A stretch of 7,033 nt of DNA from an uncultured Hungatella sp. (GTDB taxonomy: Bacteria; Bacillota; Clostridia; Lachnospirales; Lachnospiraceae): positions 1 through 7,033 of the forward strand of contig CAUEKH010000126.1 in NCBI GenBank assembly GCA_959018155.1, written 5' to 3'. The position numbers and the translations under genes were made by a program. Positions 1 through 6,221 of the stretch are shown here, one piece after another. The notes below the pieces were generated by a model. The model searched no databases. It saw only the letters and a program-made list of their open reading frames with translations, and was not told the DNA's origin. Numbering within the stretch: position 1 is the first letter of the stretch; each line of letters opens with the position of its first letter.

Positions 1-828
1 GCCTTCCTTCGGCGGCACATTGACGTGGATCCGCTCCAGACGGATATAATTGTGGTTGGCCCGGCTGGCTCTCGCGCCATGTCTGTTCATCTCTTCAATC
101 ACCTCATCCGACAGGCGGTTGATATCGCCGATGAAGTTGCAGACAAACTCTGTGGCCGAATGGTTGTAGATCTCATTTGGCGTCCCAATCTGTTCGATAC
201 AGCCCTTGTTGAAGACGGCAATCCGGTCGGACAGCGTCAGCGCCTCCTCCTGGTCGTGGGTGACGTAGATGGTCGTGATTCCAAATTCCTTCTGCATCTT
301 TTTCAGTTCATTTCTCAGCTGTACGCGCAGCTTGGCGTCTAAGTTACTGAGCGGCTCATCCATACAGATGATGGCCGGATCCGTGACGAGGGCGCGGGCA
401 ATGGCCACACGCTGCTGCTGGCCGCCGGATAACTGGGAGACCGCCTTCATCAGCTGTTCATCCGTCAAATCCACTTTTCTCGCAATCTCACGGACCTTTT
501 TGTCGATCTCCGGTTTCTTTAATTTCTTGATCTTCAAACCGAAAGCAATGTTGTCATAGACCGTCATGGTAGGGAACAGCGCATAACTCTGGAAAACGAT
601 ACCGATATTTCTCTCTTCAATCGGTACCCTGGTAATGTCCTTTCCATTGGCAATGACGCTTCCTTCCACCGGCTCAATGAAACCGGTCAGGGTCCGCAGT
701 GTCGTCGTTTTACCGCAGCCGGAAGGGCCAAGGAAGGTGAAGAATTCCCCTTCTTTTACGTGTACATTGATATTGTGCAGGGCTGTGAAATCCCCAAACT
801 TAACAACGATATCATTGAGCCTGATCAT
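1..828 (-). CDS. ABC importer ATP-binding protein, PotA/FbpC/PhnT type (partial, C-terminus off left edge)
   Basis: This is the nucleotide-binding subunit that would power uptake at the inner face of the membrane; 276 codons are visible with no stop, so the protein runs off the left edge. All ABC ATPase motifs are intact: Walker [10 protein letters not shown] (residues 34-42), Q-loop Q80, signature LSGGQ (133-137), Walker B IICMDEP (153-159), D-loop with D164, and H-loop H191. After the ATPase core the FIGDIN-like segment (about 232-237) leads into the C-terminal regulatory (TOBE-type) part, as in polyamine, ferric iron and aminoethylphosphonate transporters; family resemblance cannot fix the substrate. 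The ATG at 828 is preceded by AAGGAG at 9 nt. It lies downstream of the binding-protein gene on the same strand, 106 bp away, so they probably share a transcript. Binding protein followed directly by ATPase resembles phnS-phnT order; permeases should follow to the left. Confidence 0.95.
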   Translation of the reverse strand, partial: MIRLNDIVVKFGDFTALHNINVHVKEGEFFTFLGPSGCGKTTTLRTLTGFIEPVEGSVIANGKDITRVPIEERNIGIVFQSYALFPTMTVYDNIAFGLKIKKLKKPEIDKKVREIARKVDLTDEQLMKAVSQLSGGQQQRVAIARALVTDPAIICMDEPLSNLDAKLRVQLRNELKKMQKEFGITTIYVTHDQEEALTLSDRIAVFNKGCIEQIGTPNEIYNHSATEFVCNFIGDINRLSDEVIEEMNRHGARASRANHNYIRLERIHVNVPPKEG

Positions 829-860
829 AATTGGCAACTCCTTTTTGTTTTTTATAGCAG

Positions 861-890
861 GATGGCGAACCGGAATCCCGGCTCGCCATC
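861..890 (-). other. Intercistronic RNA hairpin between binding-protein and ATPase genes
   Basis: Read on the minus strand, GATGGCGAGCCGG pairs with CCGGTTCGCCATC around a GATT loop, giving a 13-bp stem with a single G-U pair. It begins 44 nt after the lipoprotein stop codon and ends 32 nt before the ATPase start. No T-run follows it in the direction of transcription (the next bases are CTGCTATAAAAAAC), so it does not look like an intrinsic terminator. By analogy with intercistronic stem-loops after binding-protein genes (for example malE-malF), I infer that it protects the upstream mRNA 3' end or marks a processing site, which would give more binding protein than ATPase. Confidence 0.75.
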
Positions 891-934
891 ACAATTGTCA
901 TCTGGTTACTTATCTCTCATGACTGCCGCTCCGA

Positions 935-2245
935 TTATGATGCGGACTGTGTCAGTGTCGTCCAGTCGAGAGTATCCCAATCCGGCTCTGCCGCTGCGCC
1001 ATTTGCATCAGACCAGTAGAAGCCCAAGTTTGTCATGATGTTGGTCCACTCGCTGGAGTGCTCTGCAACGTACTCGGCATAGGTCATATCGGTTCCTTCT
1101 ACCTTGGCCAGTGCGAAGTTCTTCAGAGTATAGATTTCCGGAACGCCATCCGGATACAGGATTGCTGCCGCGCCCTGATTACACGGATAGGAGTCGAATT
1201 CCTCGCCCCATGCAGCCTGAACGTCTGCGGAACCGAACCACTCTGCAAATGCCTTCACTGCTTCTGTCTCTTCCTCGGAACGTCCTGCCTTATCCAGGAT
1301 GCCGATGTACTCAGCAATATAATAGGTACCGTCTTCAATATCAACCAGTGACCAGTTCTCCGGCTCCATCGTACCCTTTAACGGATGCTCAGAACTCTCA
1401 GCCGCTGCGTCAATCTTGCCGTACAGAGAGGAAGAATAGAAAGTAGATACCTGAACGTCGCCCTTATTTAACGGGTCAAAGCCGTACTTGTAATCGTCGC
1501 CGCCGCTCTTGCCTTCTGCACAGTATTTCCACAGCATCTTCCAGCCGTCAACGGAGATACCGCCTGCCGGTGAAGACGGGTCAATGTAGGAATACAGCAT
1601 CGCGGAGTTGATATTTGCATTGGTTGTGCCGCCAACCTTATTCTGGCGGTACCAGGTATATCCGCAGTCTACTAAATCAGACCAGTGTTTAAAATGAAGT
1701 TCTTCCCCGTTCGTTCCAAGTTCGTCCGTGCGGTACAGCATCAGAACGTTCTGGATAACAAGGCCGTAAGCCTTACCCGGGTAAGCGTACTCTCCTACTT
1801 CTCCCGACCATGACGGAGTCCAGTCAAGCAGTTTCAAATTCTCATACGTGCCGTTGACTAACTGACTCCAGCGGGTCTCATTTAAACCGAAGAGCAAATC
1901 GCCGTCCTTGTTCTCATTGGCCGCCTGGATTGCAGCCGTATCACCGGAAATTACGCTGTTATCATCAATGGAAATGGTAAATCCGGCATCCTTTGCCTCA
2001 TTAATCAGCCAGGTGGTACGCTCTGTCGAGTTGGAGTTGGAATAGATTCTGATGGTGTAACCGGAATAATCTTTTTCTTCTTTCGCCTCAGCCTCAGTCT
2101 CCTCTTTCTTCTCTTCCGCCTTTGTGGCCGCCTCTGTCTCAGCCTTTGGAGCCTCTGTCGCTGGTGCAGGCGCTTCCTTCTTACCACAGCCGGCCATTGA
2201 TACTACCATAGCCGCGGACAACAGTACTGCTAATGTTTTTTTCAT
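935..2245 (-). CDS. ABC transporter substrate-binding lipoprotein (AfuA/PhnS/PotD-like superfamily)
   Basis: This 436-residue protein is the extracellular, membrane-tethered binding component of the importer. It has a classic lipoprotein signal: MKK, a hydrophobic core, then SMAGC with the lipidated cysteine at residue 20. Residues about 22-59 form a low-complexity Ala/Glu/Lys/Pro tether, followed from YTIRIYSN by a two-lobed binding fold of normal length. The late segment with TYYIAEYIGILDKAG is typical of iron/organic-anion type (COG1840-like) binding proteins in which a short loop faces the ligand. It is the first gene of a leftward operon, with AAGGAG 8-9 nt before its ATG, and is followed by the ATPase. 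It is distinct from the second binding protein at 2534-3658, which sits with the sensor kinase. The ligand is not determinable here; phosphonate, phosphorylated sugar, polyamine or ferric complexes are all possible for the superfamily. Confidence 0.92.
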   Translation of the reverse strand: MKKTLAVLLSAAMVVSMAGCGKKEAPAPATEAPKAETEAATKAEEKKEETEAEAKEEKDYSGYTIRIYSNSNSTERTTWLINEAKDAGFTISIDDNSVISGDTAAIQAANENKDGDLLFGLNETRWSQLVNGTYENLKLLDWTPSWSGEVGEYAYPGKAYGLVIQNVLMLYRTDELGTNGEELHFKHWSDLVDCGYTWYRQNKVGGTTNANINSAMLYSYIDPSSPAGGISVDGWKMLWKYCAEGKSGGDDYKYGFDPLNKGDVQVSTFYSSSLYGKIDAAAESSEHPLKGTMEPENWSLVDIEDGTYYIAEYIGILDKAGRSEEETEAVKAFAEWFGSADVQAAWGEEFDSYPCNQGAAAILYPDGVPEIYTLKNFALAKVEGTDMTYAEYVAEHSSEWTNIMTNLGFYWSDANGAAAEPDWDTLDWTTLTQSAS

Positions 2246-2294
2246 ATTACCTCTCCTTTTCTAAGATTTCGTTTCCGTGTATCTTATGGTTCTT

Positions 2295-2323
2295 ATTATA
2301 TCGGACCGGGAAGTGAAATGGAA
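2295..2323 (-). promoter_or_regulatory. Candidate sigma-A promoter for the ABC importer operon, activator-dependent in appearance
   Basis: On the minus strand a perfect TATAAT lies at 2300-2295. The hexamer 17 bp upstream (2323-2318, TTCCAT) matches the -35 consensus at only two of six positions. This would start transcription near 2288 and give a leader of about 40 nt before the lipoprotein ATG. A strong -10 with a poor -35 is the usual look of a promoter that needs an activator, which fits the divergent AraC-type response regulator. The function is inferred, not shown. Confidence 0.55.
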
Positions 2324-2355
2324 CCAGACAAAACTGCAATATTACCGGTTATCCT

Positions 2356-2388
2356 GCTGTTTTATATAAATATACAGCTGTTTCATTT
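2356..2388. repeat. Tandem 12-bp direct repeats spaced 21 bp: candidate response-regulator operator
   Basis: GCTGTTTTATAT (2356-2367) and GCTGTTTCATTT (2377-2388) are identical at 10 of 12 positions and start exactly 21 bp apart, two helical turns. Read toward the importer they are AAATGAAACAGC and ATATAAAACAGC, upstream of the TATAAT at 2300-2295. AraC-family regulators with two helix-turn-helix motifs commonly bind such same-face direct repeats. The proximal copy sits about 33 bp above the presumed -35, so an extra, more degenerate site may lie between them. Confidence 0.5.
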
Positions 2389-2411
2389 AATTTTATATAC
2401 ATATTGTACAG
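2360..2411. repeat. AT-rich direct repeats spaced 31 bp in the divergent region
   Basis: TTTTATATAAATATACAG (2360-2377) recurs as TTTTATATACATAT followed by TGTACAG (2391-2411). The first 14 bases match at 13 positions and both copies end in ACAG. The copies start 31 bp apart, close to three helical turns. They overlap the GCTGTTT repeats. They may be part of a regulator site, an UP-like or bent AT tract, or chance similarity in AT-rich DNA. Confidence 0.4.
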
Positions 2412-2466
2412 TGAAATCAAGGCAGCCATCGGGATTATAAATCAATCATGCACAATTTTCCCGTGC

Positions 2467-2495
2467 TTGCACAGCCCTCTCTCTTATGATAAAAT
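2467..2495 (+). promoter_or_regulatory. Candidate extended -10 promoter for the sensor operon
   Basis: TGATAAAAT at 2487-2495 contains a TGn extension directly before TAAAAT (five of six matches to TATAAT). TTGCAC at 2467-2472 sits 17 bp upstream and shares only TTG with the -35 consensus, so the extended -10 would carry most of the strength. Transcription would start near 2502, giving a leader of about 32 nt before the lipoprotein ATG at 2534. The -35 lies within GTGCTTGCAC (2463-2472), an imperfect palindrome. Confidence 0.5.
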
Positions 2496-2520
2496 GAACT
2501 CATATTGATTCAGTTGATGT

Positions 2521-2527
2521 GGGGGAA
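2521..2527 (+). promoter_or_regulatory. Ribosome binding site that decides the start of the sensor lipoprotein
   Basis: GGGGGAA lies 7-8 nt before the ATG at 2534. The in-frame GTG at 2519 lies just before this site and has no Shine-Dalgarno sequence upstream. The ATG also yields a normal signal peptide beginning MKRK, so it is preferred. Confidence 0.6.
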
Positions 2528-2533
2528 CATATT

Positions 2534-3658
2534 ATGAAACGTAAAATCCGGGAAATCTGTACCATTTTCTTTGCCGCTCTCTTCTTTTTATCCGGCTGCA
2601 GCGCATTCAGGAATCAGGATTCCACAGGCATTTCCGCGGTACGAGGCCAGGAAGCCGCATCCGTCTATGCCCCCGCTGAGAAAAACCGTCTGACGGTCTA
2701 TACCTCCCATCAGGAAGACATCTATTCCCCCATCATAAAAGAGTTTGAAGAGCGCACCGGCATCTGGGTCTCTGTGAAAACGGGAGGCACGATGGAACTG
2801 CTGGAAGCGATTGCGGCCGAGTCGGAGAAACCGCAATGCGACGTGATTTTTGGAGGCGGTATTGAGAGCCTCGATTCCTACCGGAACCATTTTTCCCCGT
2901 ATCAGAGCAGTCTGACAGAGAATCTTCCTTCTGAATATCTCCAGGAGGACGGGCTGTGGACGCCATTTTCCATCCCTCCGGTCGTATTGATATACAATCC
3001 AAAGCTTATCAGAACGAATCCGCCCACAGGCTGGGACAGCTTAATAAATCCTGCCTGGAAGGGAAAGATTGCCTTTGCCGATCCGGAGATTTCCGGCTCC
3101 AGCTACACCGCTCTGGCCACTCTGTTACAGATCCTTCCCGGGGAAAAGGCTGAACTTTTACAGCTTTTCTTTCACAATCTGGAGGGGCGGACTCTCTCCG
3201 ACTCCGGCATGGTCGTCAGCGAGGTGGCCAACGGAAGCTGCTACATCGGCGTCACACTGGAAGAAAATGCGCTGCGCGGTATAAAAAAAGGATACGATAT
3301 CGCCATGGTCTACCCGGAGGAGGGAACGAGCGCCATCCCGGACGGGACAGCCATCATTTCCGGCTGCCCTCATGAAGAAAATGCCCGGCTTTTCCTCGAT
3401 TTCACCCTTGGAAATGACGTACAGACCTATCTCTCGGAATCGTGCAATTTACGGGCTGTCCAGGCTGATATCCCGCAGCCGGATGGAGTCACACAGGATT
3501 TTCCGTGCTTTGACTATGATATCGGCTGGGCGGCCGGCAATCAGGAAGAGATCCTGGCTTCCTGGCATTCCCTGAAGACGGATTCCGAGGTGATTTCCTC
3601 GCTGGAAATTCCGGAAACAGCCGGAGATTCTGCGGCAGATAAGGAGGTGGCGCCATGA
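2534..3658 (+). CDS. AfuA/HptA-like substrate-binding lipoprotein of a three-component sensing system
   Basis: This 374-residue protein is predicted to be an extracellular lipoprotein that binds a small ligand and reports it to the adjacent kinase. The signal peptide is short and basic (MKRK), then hydrophobic, with lipobox LSGC and the lipidated cysteine at residue 22. The binding domain starts at LTVYTSHQED (53 onward), continues through a CDVIFGGGIESLD segment, and has the layout of ferric/hexose-phosphate type binding proteins (COG1840). No transporter gene follows it; instead its stop overlaps the kinase start (ATGA at 3655-3658), and the kinase Shine-Dalgarno AAGGAGG is inside its last codons. 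That arrangement matches HptA of Staphylococcus aureus and PgtC of Salmonella, binding proteins used for signalling rather than import. The ligand is unknown; phosphorylated sugars or phosphoglycerates are the family precedents. A start at GTG 2519 would add five residues but is less likely. Confidence 0.88.
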   Translation: MKRKIREICTIFFAALFFLSGCSAFRNQDSTGISAVRGQEAASVYAPAEKNRLTVYTSHQEDIYSPIIKEFEERTGIWVSVKTGGTMELLEAIAAESEKPQCDVIFGGGIESLDSYRNHFSPYQSSLTENLPSEYLQEDGLWTPFSIPPVVLIYNPKLIRTNPPTGWDSLINPAWKGKIAFADPEISGSSYTALATLLQILPGEKAELLQLFFHNLEGRTLSDSGMVVSEVANGSCYIGVTLEENALRGIKKGYDIAMVYPEEGTSAIPDGTAIISGCPHEENARLFLDFTLGNDVQTYLSESCNLRAVQADIPQPDGVTQDFPCFDYDIGWAAGNQEEILASWHSLKTDSEVISSLEIPETAGDSAADKEVAP

Positions 3659-5376
3659 GATCCTGGATCCGCCGTTCTTTTAAAAACCGTATTTTTATCA
3701 CAGTTTTACTGGTAACTCTGCTGCCGCTGCTTTTCTGCGACGTGCTGATGATGCAGATACAGCGGATTCGGAGTGAAAGCAGCCTGGCTGCCAAGGCGAA
3801 GCAGCAGCTTTCCGCTCTCGAAAGCACGTTAGATGACGTATACCTTTCCTATAACAAAGCGGCAGATCAGCTCTGTAACAGCACGATGGTTCGAAGCGCC
3901 TTAAGACAGAATAACGGCAGTTCCCGCGTCGTATATCAGCTTCTCTTCCGCGAGACCGACAGACTTCGGGACTTTGCCCGTTTTGACATTTTTAACCCGG
4001 ACGGGGAATGCCTCTACAGCACGGAAAGTCCCCTGCCGGAAGATACCCTTGACACGGACTGGGGAATTCTCTATGCGGCGGGTCAAACGGACCGGCTGGC
4101 CTTTCGTTCTCAGACCGGGGATTTCGCCCTGGCGGCGGCTGAGGCCGTGCGAAGCTATGACGGGAAGATTCTGGGGTATGTGGTCATTTCCATGACCTCC
4201 GCCCATTTTGAGAAGCTGTTTGAGGGGCTTTATCAGGCAACCAACGTGGTGATTTTGCTGGATCCGCAGTGGCATACCATCTATCACACCCAGCCGGCGC
4301 AGGCAAAGGATTCCACCGCCGCTCTCCGCGCCCAGCTTCTTTCCGGAAAACGGCTGACAGGAATTGGCGGTGAATATTATTTCTTTATCACCCGCCATGA
4401 GGGTACGGGATTTTCCCTGATTCTCCAGCAGCCCATGACCTTCAGCCCGCAGGTCATGAAGACGGTGTACGCGGTCAGCACCATGATGGGGCTGTTATGC
4501 CTTCTTTTATGTCTCTGGTGCGCCTGGCTTTTGAGCCGCCATTTGGCCCAGCCCGTTCATCAGCTGGATGAGGCCATGGGAGAAGTGAAAAAAGGGAATT
4601 ACGAGATTCACATGGAGACCGACAGGGAGGATGAGCTGGGCCGTTTAACGGAAAGCTTCAACCGGATGACGGAGGAGTACCGCCAGAATCTGACGCGCTC
4701 CGTGCAGAGACAGAAGGAACTGAATGAAACGCAGCTCAGAATGATGCAGGCGCAGCTCAATCCTCATTTTCTCTACAACACGCTGGATTCTATGAAATGG
4801 CTGGGCGTCACCCACAGGGTTCCCCAGGTAGCAACGCTGGCCACGGATCTGGCTACGATTCTGCGGGCGGGAATCTCCGGCAGTGAATTTATTACGCTGG
4901 AACAGGAACTGGAACTGATGGATCGTTACATTGATATCCAGTCCATCCGGTTTGAAGACCGGTTTACTTACGAAATGGACATCCCGGACCGGTTTCAGAG
5001 CTGCCTTGTACCGAAACTGGTCTTACAGCCCCTGGTGGAAAATGCCATCATCCACGGCGTCCCGGACCGCGATGACGGCTATATCAAATTGAAAGCAGAG
5101 GAACAGGATGGCGATTTGCTGCTGTCCGTATCCGACAATGGCTGCGGCATTCCGCCTGACGTCCTGGAACGCCTCAACAGCAAGGACCAGAAAATTCCGG
5201 GAGAACATCTGGGGCTGTTTAATGTCAGCAGTATCATACGGCTTCATTTTGGAGAAAAATATGGAATTTCTGCCCAGTCCTGGCCCGGAGAAGGAAGCTG
5301 TGTCAGGCTGCTTCTCCCGAAAATACAGTCCGGGGAACTTTCCATATCAGAAAGGGAGGAAAACGAAGATGCTTAA
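3655..5376 (+). CDS. Sensor histidine kinase, LytS/YesM (HptS-like) type
   Basis: This 573-residue membrane kinase would sense ligand-loaded binding protein outside the cell and phosphorylate the downstream regulator. Domains in order: TM1 (about 13-31), a large extracellular region (about 32-268) of the size of a double-Cache sensor, TM2 (about 270-293), a HAMP linker (about 294-346), then a His_kinase/HATPase module. The phospho-accepting histidine is H371 in the family motif QLNPHFLYNTLDS; the ATP site has the N-box NAIIHG (463-468), G1 DNGCGIP (494-500) and a glycine-rich HLGLFNV (518-524). All key residues are present. The ATG overlaps the upstream stop by 4 nt and has AAGGAGG at 7 nt spacing; its stop overlaps the regulator start by 8 nt, so the three genes are translationally coupled. 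Confidence 0.95.
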   Translation: MRSWIRRSFKNRIFITVLLVTLLPLLFCDVLMMQIQRIRSESSLAAKAKQQLSALESTLDDVYLSYNKAADQLCNSTMVRSALRQNNGSSRVVYQLLFRETDRLRDFARFDIFNPDGECLYSTESPLPEDTLDTDWGILYAAGQTDRLAFRSQTGDFALAAAEAVRSYDGKILGYVVISMTSAHFEKLFEGLYQATNVVILLDPQWHTIYHTQPAQAKDSTAALRAQLLSGKRLTGIGGEYYFFITRHEGTGFSLILQQPMTFSPQVMKTVYAVSTMMGLLCLLLCLWCAWLLSRHLAQPVHQLDEAMGEVKKGNYEIHMETDREDELGRLTESFNRMTEEYRQNLTRSVQRQKELNETQLRMMQAQLNPHFLYNTLDSMKWLGVTHRVPQVATLATDLATILRAGISGSEFITLEQELELMDRYIDIQSIRFEDRFTYEMDIPDRFQSCLVPKLVLQPLVENAIIHGVPDRDDGYIKLKAEEQDGDLLLSVSDNGCGIPPDVLERLNSKDQKIPGEHLGLFNVSSIIRLHFGEKYGISAQSWPGEGSCVRLLLPKIQSGELSISEREENEDA

Positions 5377-6115
5377 GGATTTGGTGGTAGATGATGAATC
5401 CGTAGTCCGCAGGGGAATCGTCCTCGGCGTGGACTGGGCTTCCATGGATTGTGTCGTGGTAGGAGAAGCCACAAACGGGGAGGAAGGCATTGCCGCCGTA
5501 GAGCGCTACAATCCCAGCTTGATTATTACTGATGTAAGAATGCCCCGCATGGATGGCATAGAAATGATGTTCGAACTGCGCCGCCGCGGCTGCCGCGCCC
5601 ATGTAATCCTGCTGACCGCATACAGCGATTTCACCTACGCGCGAAGCGCCCTCCAGTTCGGCGCGACCGATTATCTTTTAAAACCGTTTCGCGATCAGGA
5701 ACTGATGGCAGCCATTGACCGGGTCCGGGAACAGGAGCAAATCGAGACGACGCTGACGCCCCAGGACATGCTGCCCCTCGTCAAAGGGGACAAAAGCAAG
5801 TATGTGCTGGAAGCCATGAACTATATCGCGGAACACTACAGCGACAATGATATCAGCATCACCCCGATAGCCCGTTCTTTAGGCGTGAGCGAAAGCCATT
5901 TAAGCCACGTATTTAAGAAAGAGACGAGTTACACGATTGTAAATTACTTAACCCAGTACCGCATCCACACAGCCATGAAGCTGCTGCAGGACTGCCGCCA
6001 CAAGGTTTACGAGGTGGCGGAAATGGTCGGGTACCGCGATGTCGCTTACTTTGGAAGTACCTTTAAAAAGCTGGTTGGAATATCACCGTCGGAATACCAG
6101 GACCGATGCCATTAA
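5369..6115 (+). CDS. AraC-type response regulator, YesN/HptR-like
   Basis: This 248-residue cytoplasmic transcription factor is the cognate partner of the upstream kinase. The receiver domain (about 3-118) has the acidic pair D8/D9, phospho-acceptor D55 in IITDVRMPRMDG, T83 and K105 before a proline. A short linker leads to an AraC-type DNA-binding domain with two helix-turn-helix motifs (about 163-182 and 213-232) and the family end GYRDVAYFGSTFKKLVGISPSEY. The length is compact compared with YesN proteins of about 500 residues, but close to HptR. The ATG at 5369 is chosen because it begins MLKDLVVDDES, where receiver domains start, and AGGGAGGA lies 8 nt upstream; the frame stays open back to 5108 only inside the kinase gene. 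The probable target is the divergent importer promoter. The gene ends before a strong terminator. Confidence 0.95.
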   Translation: MLKDLVVDDESVVRRGIVLGVDWASMDCVVVGEATNGEEGIAAVERYNPSLIITDVRMPRMDGIEMMFELRRRGCRAHVILLTAYSDFTYARSALQFGATDYLLKPFRDQELMAAIDRVREQEQIETTLTPQDMLPLVKGDKSKYVLEAMNYIAEHYSDNDISITPIARSLGVSESHLSHVFKKETSYTIVNYLTQYRIHTAMKLLQDCRHKVYEVAEMVGYRDVAYFGSTFKKLVGISPSEYQDRCH

Positions 6116-6145
6116 TCAGCGGGATGGACCGGCAGAAGCCAGTAC

Positions 6146-6219
6146 AAAAAAACAGGAGAGACCGGCAGAGAGAAGGCCTTAAAAGCGCTTCTTCTCTCCG
6201 CATCTCTCCTGTTTTCGTT
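6146..6219. terminator. Bidirectional intrinsic terminator between convergent genes
   Basis: AAAACAGGAGAGA (6149-6161) pairs perfectly over 13 bp with TCTCTCCTGTTTT (6203-6215). Inside, past a small internal loop, GAGAGAAG pairs with CTTCTCTC, giving a long two-part stem. On the plus strand TTTTCGTTTATT follows the regulator; on the minus strand seven T residues (complement of A 6146-6152) follow the glucuronidase, whose stop codon lies 7 nt before the stem. It serves both genes. Confidence 0.9.
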
Positions 6220-6221
6220 TA

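Noticed and set aside
25..342. Plus-strand frames over the ATPase gene
   Set aside because: They are shadows of the intact minus-strand ATPase, which carries every family motif.
861..890. Hairpin as an intrinsic terminator after the binding-protein gene
   Set aside because: No T-run follows the stem on the transcribed strand and the ATPase gene follows with a good ribosome binding site.
2005..2187. Arginine-rich minus-strand frame resembling a basic peptide
   Set aside because: It is a shifted-frame reading of the Ala/Glu/Lys-rich tether of the binding lipoprotein.
2288..2325. GGTTC/GAACC inverted repeat flanking the importer -10
   Set aside because: Only 5 bp arms separated by 28 bp; expected by chance, so not listed as an operator.
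3901..4398. A 165-codon minus-strand reading frame
   Set aside because: It is antisense to the kinase extracellular domain, shows no recognisable motif, and the kinase frame explains the region fully.
5108..5368. In-frame extension of the response regulator upstream of 5369
   Set aside because: It lies wholly inside the kinase coding region, has no receiver-like sequence and no ribosome binding site at 5108; the ATG at 5369 has both.
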